A stretch of 32,937 nt of DNA from Hyphomicrobiales bacterium. GTDB lineage: Bacteria; Pseudomonadota; Alphaproteobacteria; Rhizobiales; HXMU1428-3. Below, in pieces: positions 6,938 through 14,814 of this stretch. The DNA is taken from contig JAEPQF010000031.1 in the NCBI GenBank assembly GCA_017640685.1, positions 1-32,937 of the forward strand. The letters run 5' to 3'. Within the stretch, counting starts at the first letter, position 1. Each line of letters begins with the position of its first letter. The notes beneath the pieces were generated by a model. It was not told the origin of the DNA, searched no databases, and was given only the letters and a program-made list of their open reading frames with translations. A program made the position numbers and the translations under genes.

Positions 6938-8695
6938 TTATTTAATACCATGTGCCAATTTTTTAAGAGCAAAGCTTAAGAAAAATAGCAAAACACCAAT
7001 GCCAATAGCATAAAGCCCAATATCTTGGAACACTTTAACATAAGTGGCCAAAGAGGCCGCTGGGTCAAGCACCTGGCCAGCAATGGTTTTCGTAGCTGTT
7101 AGTTTAGCTATCAAAGAGCCTAGCCATTGGGCCCATGCAGCCGCTAAAAACCAAACGGACATTAATGTTGAAATCAATGTAACTGTGGCAAGTTTCGTCA
7201 TTTGGCTAAGGCCAACAGGAGAAATAAAGAGCTCACCCGTTGTATGAAACAAATAAGCTATCATCAAAAAAATTAGCGGGACTTTATAATCATCACCAGC
7301 AAATTGCGCCCCATAAACCAGAACCAAAAATCCAAGCCCAACTTGAACAAGCGCAAAAGAAAATTTCATCGGCGCTGAAAAATCTCGATCACGCCGACCA
7401 AGAAAAGCCCAAAGCGCACTAAAAATAGGCGCTAAAATCAAAATGAACCCGGTGTTGAAAGATTGCGTCTGCGATGCTTGAAGGGAAATACCAGCAAGAG
7501 TAAGCTCAGTATTCCTGTAGGCAAATTGATTAAGCGAAGAGCCAGCCTGCTCAAAGAGTGTGAAGAAAACTGTAGCCGCAAAAATTAATATGAGCGCTAA
7601 AATAATCCGATGACTTTCGACCCTGGTGAGAGATGTCATCATCAAATAGGCAAGATAAGAGAGAATAAAAATAGAGCTCACCATTAAGAGATACCCCACC
7701 ATCTCATGCCGTTGTACCAAAAGCCATAAAAGCCCAAGCCCTAAAATTGAAAGTGCATAAATTCCCCATTCTTTATTAAGAGGCCCAATAAAAGATTGTT
7801 TTAAAAGAGCAGGCTTATTTGGCTCTCCCCGTCCATCAAGCATCGGTGTCCCCCAAACAAAAACAATCCAGCCTGCCAGCATACCAAGCCCGGCAAGTCC
7901 AAAGCCTGCCCACCAGCCAACGGTTTGTCCAAGCAAGCCACAAAGAATAGAGGCCCAAAAAGCACCAAGATTAATACCGTAATAATAAAGCGTGAAACCG
8001 GGGTCGCGCCGTGGATCATTTTCCTCATAAAGCTGCCCGACCAGAGAAGAGATATTCGGCTTTAAAAAGCTGACCCCCAGAATAATAAATGAAAGGGCGA
8101 GAAATAATACATTCTGAGCCGTGATGTCTCTATTCGTCACAGAAAGGGTGTAGCTATCTTTCTCGAGCTTTGAGGGAAGCTGTTCACTGCCCTCATAACC
8201 ATTAATGAGAAGCGCACCATCTTTTTCAGGTGAGAAACTATAAAGCTTATCAGAAATCTTAATTTGCACATCTCTGCTACTACCGCGACCAGAGACCACA
8301 AAATCATATGTTTGATTGTTATAGGTTAAAACTTGCTGAGCAGGTTTCCCCTCATAGGCCATTAAAAAATGCCCCGCCACAAGAAGCAAGGCTCCAAAAG
8401 CCACGGCCTTGCGCGTTCCTAAATATCGATCGGCTAAAATTCCGCCAACCAAGGGAGTGAGATAAACAAGAGAGGTATAAGACCCATAAAACCCTTGAGC
8501 AGTTGAGTCATCAAAGAGGAAATGTTGCGTTAGATAAAAAATCAAAAGTGCGCGCATTCCATAAAAAGAAAAGCGCTCCCACATCTCCGCAAAAAACACA
8601 ACTAAGAGGCCGCGTGGATGAGACTTAAATTGGCGCCACACAGGAATAAGTGTGAGAAAAGTGATAATCAATCCAATTAAGATAATACTATTCAT
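6938..8695 (-). CDS. POT-family proton-dependent oligopeptide transporter
   Basis: Major facilitator of the POT/PTR family, importing di- and tripeptides with protons. The diagnostic ExxERFxYYG motif appears as EMWERFSFYGMR (residues 38-48), with GGILADRYLGTRKAV after TM2. At 585 aa it is longer than typical bacterial members (about 450-500). Residues about 115-190, between TM3 and TM4, form a non-membrane, beta-rich insert (LTYNNQTYDFVVSGRG and onwards) on the extracytoplasmic side. An additional N-terminal hydrophobic segment (residues 3-20) precedes the canonical TM1. The start has a GGGGA site upstream. It stands alone, divergent from the secreted-protein pair. Confidence 0.9.
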   Translation of the reverse strand: MNSIILIGLIITFLTLIPVWRQFKSHPRGLLVVFFAEMWERFSFYGMRALLIFYLTQHFLFDDSTAQGFYGSYTSLVYLTPLVGGILADRYLGTRKAVAFGALLLVAGHFLMAYEGKPAQQVLTYNNQTYDFVVSGRGSSRDVQIKISDKLYSFSPEKDGALLINGYEGSEQLPSKLEKDSYTLSVTNRDITAQNVLFLALSFIILGVSFLKPNISSLVGQLYEENDPRRDPGFTLYYYGINLGAFWASILCGLLGQTVGWWAGFGLAGLGMLAGWIVFVWGTPMLDGRGEPNKPALLKQSFIGPLNKEWGIYALSILGLGLLWLLVQRHEMVGYLLMVSSIFILSYLAYLMMTSLTRVESHRIILALILIFAATVFFTLFEQAGSSLNQFAYRNTELTLAGISLQASQTQSFNTGFILILAPIFSALWAFLGRRDRDFSAPMKFSFALVQVGLGFLVLVYGAQFAGDDYKVPLIFLMIAYLFHTTGELFISPVGLSQMTKLATVTLISTLMSVWFLAAAWAQWLGSLIAKLTATKTIAGQVLDPAASLATYVKVFQDIGLYAIGIGVLLFFLSFALKKLAHGIK

Positions 8696-8879
8696 AACTC
8701 AGTCCCCATTTGTGAGTGTGTATTCAATCCGAGAAGTATGGCATTCCATGAAAATATGTACATCAGATCAGCACAGATTTGATAGAGGCACAAGTTCACA
8801 TTAAAGCGATCAGAAAAATGAACCGATAATCATTTTTGAAAGACCAATAGGTATAAGCATTCACCTTTTGGAGAGTCTC

Positions 8880-9245
8880 ATGAAAATCATTCAAAAAAGA
8901 AAACTGTTTTTTATGCTTGCAGCACTAACCCTAAGCTCATTTTTACTTGTCAGTTCCCATTCACCATCAAAAGCATTTTCAGGCAGTAAATGTTCTACAA
9001 GCTACAAATTAGCCAAAGCAAAGCATAAATTTAAAAACTTTGCAGGAAAGAAGGCCATTATAAATTGGAACGCAACCGTTTCAGCTAGTCTTGGTTCTAA
9101 TTGGGCCTCTTGGAAGAGAGCAAAAGCTAAATCAATTCCGTGCACCTTTTCAAAACAATCAAATCAATGGGGCTGTAGGGCCATCGCTAAACCTTGTGTC
9201 AGAAGGCAGGGAAATAAAGTAGGGGCGCTTAAGCAAAAAAATTAA
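8880..9245 (+). CDS. Small secreted basic protein, paralog 1
   Basis: 121 aa. The start at ATG 8880 is chosen because TGGAGAG lies 7 bases upstream; an alternative TTG at 8868 overlaps that site. A signal peptide is evident (MKIIQKRK, then a hydrophobic stretch LFFMLAALTLSSFLLV, cleavage probably after SKA). The mature part is rich in Lys and contains the pattern KFKxFAxKK..I....V...GSxWxxWxxAKxKSIxC...WxCxxxAKPC. The same pattern occurs in the next gene, so the two are tandem paralogs. Similar W..W..A....C....C...A.PC small secreted proteins exist in other alphaproteobacteria and are of unknown function. No enzyme motif is visible. A structural or cationic envelope role is only a guess. Confidence 0.75.
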   Translation: MKIIQKRKLFFMLAALTLSSFLLVSSHSPSKAFSGSKCSTSYKLAKAKHKFKNFAGKKAIINWNATVSASLGSNWASWKRAKAKSIPCTFSKQSNQWGCRAIAKPCVRRQGNKVGALKQKN

Positions 9246-9331
9246 AAAATTTTGAACCAAACCAAAATTCATAACGACGAATAAGCAAGAAACAAATTGA
9301 TCGAGATTTAAAATTGAAAAGGAAAAATAAA

Positions 9332-9658
9332 ATGAAACTTTTATCTACAACTCTTGCTGCTGCAATTCTAACTTCTGTACTTGGTGTCGGCCTTGTTACG
9401 CAATCAAGCGAAGCTCAAGCATATGCCTGTAAATCATACCCAACACAAGCTGTGGGTGTTCGCAAAGGAAAATTCAAAGCAAGAAATGTCGCTAGAAAAG
9501 GCTGGTCAATCAATGTGAAATCTCAATTCGGTGTGCCGTGGTCACTGTGGTCGATAGCTAAAAACAAATCAATTACATGCAGCAAAATTAACACCAACCA
9601 AGGAAAAAAATGGCGCTGTCTATCTTCAGCTAAACCATGTCTATATGTTGTGAAATAA
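9332..9658 (+). CDS. Small secreted basic protein, paralog 2
   Basis: 108 aa starting at ATG 9332, with AAGGAAAA about 8 bases upstream; a TTG at 9314 would only add MKRKNK. Signal peptide MKLLSTTLAAAILTSVLGVGLV, cleavage probably near SEAQA. The mature region aligns with the preceding gene: KFKARNVARKGWSINVKS, FGVPWSLWSIAKNKSITC, then WRCLSSAKPC. Conserved features are two Trp spaced WxxW, AKxKSIxC and the terminal C...AKPC, suggesting one or two disulfides. It follows paralog 1 by 86 bp and is closed by a strong terminator. Function unknown. Confidence 0.78.
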   Translation: MKLLSTTLAAAILTSVLGVGLVTQSSEAQAYACKSYPTQAVGVRKGKFKARNVARKGWSINVKSQFGVPWSLWSIAKNKSITCSKINTNQGKKWRCLSSAKPCLYVVK

Positions 9659-9736
9659 CAAATACTCTATTCCCCAATTAGAGTTTAGCGCAGCCCTTGT
9701 CCCTTACCCTCAAGCGCTAACAAAAATAGACATGTC

Positions 9737-9780
9737 ACTCCGCAACTCTCTCCCGGTTAAGAGTTGCGGAGTTTTTATTT
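9737..9780 (+). terminator. Rho-independent terminator after the secreted-protein pair
   Basis: Perfect 13-bp stem ACTCCGCAACTCT / AGAGTTGCGGAGT with a 10-base loop, followed by TTTTATTTT. It overlaps the last codons of the convergent GNAT gene at 9775. Confidence 0.92.
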
Positions 9781-10281
9781 TAATCTCTTGCGCATTAGAA
9801 AGTCATTGAAGTTTTCAGCATAAAGGCTATCAATGGTGCAGGTTTTTTGATAGCCCATAGCTAAGTAAAATTCATAAGCTGCCAAATTAAAGTCAGAACA
9901 CAACAGCCAAAGGCTGCGCGTTGTGTCTGGAGCTTGTAAATCAAACCAAGTCATTAACTCACGGCCAAGGCCAAGCCGTTGCACTGATGGTAAAAGCCCA
10001 AGCAATTCAAGGTAAGGCCCTTTCAACCACGGGTCCCGAACAGAAATAGCACCGACAAGTTCTTCCCCATAGTGAATAGAAAAACGATTGAGCGCTGGGT
10101 CCACCCGTGTAAAATGGTCAAATAGGCTCTCTTCCCCAAGAGCAATTTCACTCCAGGGTAATATGTGAGAAAGTTTAGAGGCTAAAAATTGAGCGAAATC
10201 AGGCGTTACACTCTCTAATGCAAGAGCCTCTCCGTTTACCTCCCCCAGGTAATAACGTGAATTTTTATATCCGTTGGTCAT
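9775..10281 (-). CDS. GNAT-family N-acetyltransferase
   Basis: 168 aa. The acetyl-CoA binding motif A is seen as LLPSVQRLGLGRELMTWF (Q/RxxGxG/A). It is preceded by strand FSIHYGEELVGAISVRD and followed by LWLLCSDFNLAAYEFYLAMGYQKT, the typical N.....FY...GF segment. The substrate cannot be deduced. It lies 126 bp downstream of the polysaccharide deacetylase on the same strand and may share its transcript. The stop codon sits in the T-tract of the opposing terminator. Confidence 0.88.
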   Translation of the reverse strand: MTNGYKNSRYYLGEVNGEALALESVTPDFAQFLASKLSHILPWSEIALGEESLFDHFTRVDPALNRFSIHYGEELVGAISVRDPWLKGPYLELLGLLPSVQRLGLGRELMTWFDLQAPDTTRSLWLLCSDFNLAAYEFYLAMGYQKTCTIDSLYAENFNDFLMRKRLK

Positions 10282-10407
10282 TCATGTAACTCTTTACTTT
10301 AAGTCTGCGAGTTGGAGGAAAAATACGCAAGTTCGTATGAATACGTATGAAAATAGCTTAAATTGAGTAACAGTATTAATACGCTCATCAAATCGGGTAG
10401 ATCTAAA

Positions 10408-11484
10408 TCAATAATGAGAATTATCACCTGGCCTATTTTCATAGCAAGTTGGCGCAATTTGCGGTTCTCCAGCCGCCAGGAGTTCACTCACAGTCACAAA
10501 TTGATAGCCTTTCTTTAATAAGTCAGGAATAAAAAGAGGCAAAGCCTGCGCCGTGTTTCGCCCTCGTCCATTCGCATGAGCAATAATAATCGAGCCGGGT
10601 TTTACCCGTTGTTTAATAATGGACGCAATCCGCCGAGCTGATTGGCCAAACGCTGGGTCTCCAGTCACAATATTCCACTGAATTGGCAATTGCCCTTGTT
10701 TGTAAACTTCTTTCAAGGCCTGCTTGTGGCAAGTCCCAAAAGGAAAGCGAAAAAGTTTTAACTGTTTTTGCAATGGGGCAGCTTTTCTAGACAAATGTGA
10801 AGTTTGAGCGGAAAGGTCTGATGTCATAAAAAAATTTGTCTGAGAAGGGGCAAAACATGCCTTTTTCTTAAGAGAAGTAATGGCGCGATCATAAGCTCCA
10901 CGAACAGCGCTGATTTCTCGCGCCAAAACTTTACCATAAGTTTTGCGTAAATTCTTATGAGACCAGCCATGGCTACCAATTTCAAAAAGCGGATCAGCAA
11001 TAAGTTGTTGAGTGCGCTCACTATGGTGGTCCATCCACTTCCCTCCTAAAAAGAGGGTGGCTTTGATTTTATGTGCCCGTAAATAATCAATCACACCACC
11101 ATCATAACCAGAGATTTCGTAAGCCGCTTCGCAAAGATCTAACGTGAGGGCAATATATTTTTTCCCCTTTGGCAGCTTTACCCAACGAACGGTACCTTGA
11201 GGATTAGTTTTATTAATGAAGTTTGAGTTTAGCGGATAAGAAACTTCAGATTGATCTTGAGGAGGGAGAACACCATGACGCGAACGTTTGGAGCGAACTT
11301 CTTTTATCTTCCCCTTTAATTGCTCAACACTCCAACAGCGGTTCAATAAATTCTCATCCCCTTGAGCAATGGCAATTGAAAAAGGAAAAAGCAAACATAG
11401 TACGAAAGAGAATAAAATAGAAAAGGTAAGGTGCTTTCTAAAGAGGGGGCTGCAAGAGTGCAAAATACAGTAGATAAATTTCAT
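10408..11484 (-). CDS. Secreted polysaccharide deacetylase family protein
   Basis: NodB-homology (carbohydrate esterase 4) fold. The start at ATG 11484 is chosen for the GGAG site 8 bases upstream, giving 358 aa with an N-terminal signal or anchor (FSILFSFVLCLLFPFSIAIAQG). Motif 1 reads ALTLDLCEAAYE rather than TFDDG, so the second Asp, normally a metal ligand, is replaced. The HxxxH pair is kept in GSHGWSHKNL. RFPFGTC (motif 3), QWNIVTGDP and IIIAHANGRG follow. The LTLDLCE variant with DxLFEIGSHGWSH resembles a subgroup known in Rhizobiales, so it is a conserved subfamily rather than a random loss. Substrate unknown; cell-wall or exopolysaccharide is likely. Confidence 0.85.
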   Translation of the reverse strand: MKFIYCILHSCSPLFRKHLTFSILFSFVLCLLFPFSIAIAQGDENLLNRCWSVEQLKGKIKEVRSKRSRHGVLPPQDQSEVSYPLNSNFINKTNPQGTVRWVKLPKGKKYIALTLDLCEAAYEISGYDGGVIDYLRAHKIKATLFLGGKWMDHHSERTQQLIADPLFEIGSHGWSHKNLRKTYGKVLAREISAVRGAYDRAITSLKKKACFAPSQTNFFMTSDLSAQTSHLSRKAAPLQKQLKLFRFPFGTCHKQALKEVYKQGQLPIQWNIVTGDPAFGQSARRIASIIKQRVKPGSIIIAHANGRGRNTAQALPLFIPDLLKKGYQFVTVSELLAAGEPQIAPTCYENRPGDNSHY

Positions 11485-11662
11485 TTGCCCCACTCCAAAT
11501 TGTTGAATTGAAGAAAGTAAAAAATCACCATAATTCAATTATATACTAAAAAATCAAATTAGACGATCTAATCAACGATTGGGAGAATCAAGCGGTTAAT
11601 GTATAATAGTGATTCGTAGGCGGGTATTATTAATTGTAACTCTAAATTGTGTGGGGAGTTTG

Positions 11663-12127
11663 ATGCGGCAAAGACTTGCACCAGAATCAAATCGTATAGC
11701 TGACAAATTATGGGCAGCAATGCGCGACAACGAAAAATGGTGGTCAGTGAACGACATTTCAACAGAAACAGGGGCGAGCGGACGATATACAAGGCGCTAT
11801 GTAAGAGCCCTGAAAGAGGCCGGTTATGTTGAAGCTTCAGATGAAGCAAAGCGGTTTCACTCAACCTATTATAAACTGATTAAAGACACAGGCGAAACAG
11901 CACCGATTTTACGCGGACGTGATGGAAGCCTTGCGGTTTATGATCCTAACCTTTCGGACATGACAGGCGAAGAGCTTGAGCAAATTCGCAGTCAATTGAA
12001 TTTAACATTACGTGAGTTCGCAGATATCATAGGCGTTCGTGATCCAAGAACCGTGCGTCGCTATGAGACCATGGATCATGTACCACCTCAAGTCGCTGAA
12101 ACAGCACGCAAAGCACACTTAAGATAG
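11663..12127 (+). CDS. DNA-binding protein with two helix-turn-helix regions
   Basis: 154 aa from ATG 11663, which has GGGGAG 4 bases upstream; the longer form from 11609 has no such site. Residues about 10-60 look like a winged helix (WWSVNDISTETGASGRYTRRYVRALKEAGYVEAS). Residues about 112-150 look like an XRE-type HTH (LNLTLREFADIIGVRDPRTVRRYETMDHVPP), where the second half resembles repressors that recognise an operator through the R-T-V-R-R-Y helix. No enzyme domain. It is divergent from the deacetylase and is followed by a terminator, so it is monocistronic. A transcription factor is the plain reading; its targets are unknown. Confidence 0.75.
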   Translation: MRQRLAPESNRIADKLWAAMRDNEKWWSVNDISTETGASGRYTRRYVRALKEAGYVEASDEAKRFHSTYYKLIKDTGETAPILRGRDGSLAVYDPNLSDMTGEELEQIRSQLNLTLREFADIIGVRDPRTVRRYETMDHVPPQVAETARKAHLR

Positions 12128-12128
12128 A

Positions 12129-12164
12129 CCTTAAGTCAAATCTTTGACTTAGGCTCATTTTTTT
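12129..12164 (+). terminator. Probable terminator after the two-HTH gene
   Basis: TAAGTCAAA and TTTGACTTA (12132-12151) form a tight 9-bp inverted repeat with flanking CC/GG. Eight T follow from 12157, after a 4-base gap. It starts 2 bases after the stop codon. Confidence 0.7.
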
Positions 12165-12415
12165 AATGTCATCAAATTTCCAAAAGCCTCAAAAATAACT
12201 TGCCTTTAAACTTAAGGCAAAAGAGGCTTTTGGAACATCCAAAAACATCAGCCATTAAAATTGCCGTTAAATATAGCCTTGCAGGCAATTGTCTCTCGCG
12301 CTATTACAGGGAAGCTGAAAAGAAATTTAAGGGCTAAAATGCCTTTTTTCCAATAATATGAAATTTTGAAGTGCGGAGAAATCCCACTAACCATCAGATT
12401 TTAAAGGTTCATAAA
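12165..12415. other. gatC upstream region
   Basis: About 250 bases before gatC. It holds the compound palindrome at 12178-12235 and an otherwise featureless AT-rich stretch that must contain the gatCA promoter. The gatC ribosome site AAAGG is at 12402-12406. No small gene recognised. Confidence 0.5.
12178..12235. repeat. Compound palindrome (13-bp outer arms, 7-bp inner arms)
   Basis: Outer arms TTCCAAAAGCCTC (12178-12190) and GAGGCTTTTGGAA (12223-12235) are perfect inverted repeats. Within them TTGCCTT (12200-12206) and AAGGCAA (12214-12220) form a second perfect hairpin. The 58-bp unit has no T-run after it, so it is not a classical terminator. It could be a REP/MITE-like palindrome or a structured leader element of gatC. 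Confidence 0.75.
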
Positions 12416-12703
12416 ATGCAAATCAATGAGGCCACGGTGAAAAAAATCGCCAAACTGGCGCGCATTAAGGTCACTGATCAGGAAACAAAATCATTGGAAG
12501 GAGAATTGAGCTCAATTCTCTCCTGGGTCGAGCAACTTAATGAAGTCGACACGGATGATGTAGAACCTTTAACAAGTGTTGTTGAAACAACCATGAAAAA
12601 ACGCGAAGACGTTGTAACGGATGGTGGTTACGCTTCAAGAGTGACGAAAAACGCACCACTTTCTGAAGATAATTTCTTTGTTGTGCCAAAAGTGGTGGAG
12701 TAG
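12416..12703 (+). CDS. gatC: Asp-tRNA(Asn)/Glu-tRNA(Gln) amidotransferase subunit C
   Basis: Small subunit that stabilises the GatA-GatB complex. 95 aa from ATG 12416 (site AAAGG about 9 bases upstream); a 15-residue longer form from 12371 lacks support. The sequence [23 protein letters not shown], then [26 protein letters not shown] and the C-terminal [10 protein letters not shown], is standard GatC. The gatA start follows 3 bases after its stop, so the two are co-translated. Confidence 0.96.
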   Translation: MQINEATVKKIAKLARIKVTDQETKSLEGELSSILSWVEQLNEVDTDDVEPLTSVVETTMKKREDVVTDGGYASRVTKNAPLSEDNFFVVPKVVE

Positions 12704-12706
12704 AAA

Positions 12707-14185
12707 ATGCCAGATTTACTAGATTTATCAATCGCTGAAGCTCGCGAAGGGCTTGATAATGGTGACTTCTCAGCCAAAGAATACACTGAAAGCCATATCA
12801 AAGAAATTGAAAGCGCAAATAAAACCTTAAATGCGTACATTCTAGAAACACCAGAAAAAGCGCTTGAAATGGCCGCTAAATCTGATGAGCGCATGGCAAA
12901 AGGTGAAGCAGGTCTTCTTGAAGGCATTCCCTTAGGCATTAAAGATTTATTCTGCACCAATGGTGTGCGCACAACCGCATGTTCACATATTCTAGATGGC
13001 TTTGAGCCACCTTATGAATCCACCGTGACTGAAAACCTATGGAATGCTGGCGCTGTCATGCTTGGTAAACTCAATTTGGATGAGTTTGCTATGGGGTCAT
13101 CAAATGAAACAAGTCATTATGGGGAAGTAATCAACCCGTGGCGCCGTGAAGGTGATGACGCTAAATTGGTTCCTGGCGGGTCATCTGGTGGGTCAGCTGC
13201 TGCAGTCGCCGCTCATCTTTGTGTTGCAGCAACAGCAACAGATACCGGCGGTTCAATTCGCCAACCAGCAGCTTTTACAGGCACCGTTGGCTTAAAACCA
13301 ACTTATGGCCGTGTCTCGCGCTGGGGCACAATTGCTTTTGCTTCAAGTCTTGATCAAGCAGGCCCAATCACAAGAACTGTCGAAGATGCAGCCATTATGT
13401 TGCAAGCCATGGCTAGCCATGATGAAAAAGACACAACATCTGTCGACATCGCCGTGCCTGATTATCGCAAAGAATTAGCCGGTAAAGTGAAAGGTATGAC
13501 AATAGGTATTCCAAAAGAATATCGTGTTGATGGCATGAGTGAAGAGATCGAAGCTCTTTGGCAGCAAGGCATCGAGTGGTTTAAAGATGCTGGCGCTAAA
13601 ATTGTTGAAGTGAGCTTACCGCACACAAAATACGCTCTTCCAGCTTACTATATCGTAGCTCCAGCTGAGGCTTCATCTAACCTTGCTCGTTATGATGGTG
13701 TGAAATATGGCCTCAGGGTTGAAGGTGACGGCATCGACGGTATGTATGAAAACACCAGAGCGGAAGGCTTTGGTGATGAAGTGAAACGCCGGATTTTAAT
13801 GGGCACTTATGTGCTCTCTGCTGGCTATTATGATGCGTACTACCTTAAGGCTCAAAAGGTGAGAACCCGCATTAAACAAGACTTCGATGAAGCCTTTAAA
13901 GATGTTGATGTGATGCTCACACCAACCACACCAAGCCCTGCCTTTGCAATGGGTGAAAAATCTGGTGACCCGTTAGAGATGTACCTAAACGATATTTTCA
14001 CAGTGACAGTGAATATGGCAGGGCTTCCAGGACTTTCAGTTCCAGCTGGTATGTCAGCTTCTGGCTTGCCATTAGGTTTGCAACTTATCGGCAAACCATT
14101 TGACGAAGGCACACTCCTAAAAGCAGGCCAAGTCATCGAACAAGCCGCCGGCGAGCTACCCAAACCAACAAAATGGTGGGCTTAG
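12707..14185 (+). CDS. gatA: Asp-tRNA(Asn)/Glu-tRNA(Gln) amidotransferase subunit A
   Basis: Amidase-signature subunit that releases ammonia from glutamine for GatB. The Ser-cisSer-Lys triad is visible: Lys79 (GIPLGIKD), Ser159 (PGGSSGGS) and Ser183 ([11 protein letters not shown]). At 492 aa it is the usual size and ends with the canonical LPKPTKWW. In operon with gatC upstream. A dispersed palindromic repeat begins within a few bases of its stop codon. The presence of gatCAB means that Gln-tRNA and/or Asn-tRNA are made by the indirect route. Confidence 0.98.
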   Translation: MPDLLDLSIAEAREGLDNGDFSAKEYTESHIKEIESANKTLNAYILETPEKALEMAAKSDERMAKGEAGLLEGIPLGIKDLFCTNGVRTTACSHILDGFEPPYESTVTENLWNAGAVMLGKLNLDEFAMGSSNETSHYGEVINPWRREGDDAKLVPGGSSGGSAAAVAAHLCVAATATDTGGSIRQPAAFTGTVGLKPTYGRVSRWGTIAFASSLDQAGPITRTVEDAAIMLQAMASHDEKDTTSVDIAVPDYRKELAGKVKGMTIGIPKEYRVDGMSEEIEALWQQGIEWFKDAGAKIVEVSLPHTKYALPAYYIVAPAEASSNLARYDGVKYGLRVEGDGIDGMYENTRAEGFGDEVKRRILMGTYVLSAGYYDAYYLKAQKVRTRIKQDFDEAFKDVDVMLTPTTPSPAFAMGEKSGDPLEMYLNDIFTVTVNMAGLPGLSVPAGMSASGLPLGLQLIGKPFDEGTLLKAGQVIEQAAGELPKPTKWWA

Positions 14186-14186
14186 C

Positions 14187-14290
14187 ACGGTTGCTAGTGG
14201 GCAATCTGAAGTGCATAAGCAGCATAGAAATTACATTACTAAACTCTGTAGGTAACAGCGACGGTTGCCATGTGGGCAACCGAAGGAGCG
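14187..14290. repeat. Two dispersed copies of the GGTTGC/GCAACC palindrome
   Basis: Copy 1 has GGTTGC at 14189-14194 and GCAATC at 14201-14206, followed by TGAAGTGCATAAG; it begins 4 bases after the gatA stop. Copy 2 has GGTTGCC at 14263-14269 and GGCAACC at 14275-14281, followed by GAAGGAGCG. The GGAG in the tail of copy 2 is the ribosome binding site of the following gene (ATG at 14297). Both match the arrays around and within bioH. Confidence 0.85.
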
Positions 14291-14296
14291 TCAAAA

Positions 14297-14611
14297 ATGA
14301 CAACGATTAAAGCACCTCAAGACTGCACATCAATGGAAGATGTTCGCAAAGAAATAGACCGGCTGGATGAACAGTTGGTAACGTTAATAGGAGAGCGTTT
14401 TACTTATGTTGACCGTGCCTGGCAGTTAAAAGACAACCCAGCTGATGCAACAGTGCCGTGGCGCATTCAGCAAGTCATTGAAAAAGTGCGCGCTCACGCG
14501 GAAGAAAAAGACGTTCCTCCAAGGCTTGTTGAGGCACTTTGGCGGCAAATGATCGGCTGGTTCATTCAGTATGAAGAAGAAAAATTGGATGAAAAGCAAT
14601 CAAATGAATAA
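14297..14611 (+). CDS. AroQ-type chorismate mutase-like protein
   Basis: 104 aa. All-helical chorismate mutase type II domain, which converts chorismate to prephenate (or acts as isochorismate pyruvate lyase in some relatives). Candidate active-site residues are Arg17 (VRKEIDRLDEQLVTL), Arg34 (IGERF), Lys45 (DRAWQLK) and the Arg in VPWRIQQV. The C-terminal helix is RLVEALWRQMIGWFIQYEEEKL. ATG 14297 is used with GGAG at 14285-14288, contributed by a repeat element; the upstream GTG-like frame from 14270 would translate the repeat itself. It lies 111 bp after gatA, probably on the same transcript. Confidence 0.85.
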   Translation: MTTIKAPQDCTSMEDVRKEIDRLDEQLVTLIGERFTYVDRAWQLKDNPADATVPWRIQQVIEKVRAHAEEKDVPPRLVEALWRQMIGWFIQYEEEKLDEKQSNE

Positions 14612-14701
14612 TTTCTCTTGAAATTGAATCAAATATAGACTTAAGTATCACCAACAGATTCAACTCACACGAGTTTTAAGAACCTCTGGGGAGGGGTCGT
14701 G

Positions 14702-14760
14702 AAAGAGGAACGAAGCAAAGAGAGGCATTTAATTGCCCCTTGTTTTGTTCCTCTTTTGCT
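14702..14760 (+). terminator. Long hairpin terminator after the chorismate mutase gene
   Basis: AAAGAGGAAC (14702-14711) pairs with GTTCCTCTTT (14747-14756). The stem continues inward through G:U pairs and a GGCA/TGCC segment. The G:U pairs occur only in the plus-strand transcript, so the structure belongs to that strand. It is followed by a broken T-tract (TGCTTTT). Confidence 0.65.
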
Positions 14761-14814
14761 TTTCAGGCTAGCTTTTTCAAAAATATATTTGTCTAAAAAC
14801 AAAATGCTTCAAAC

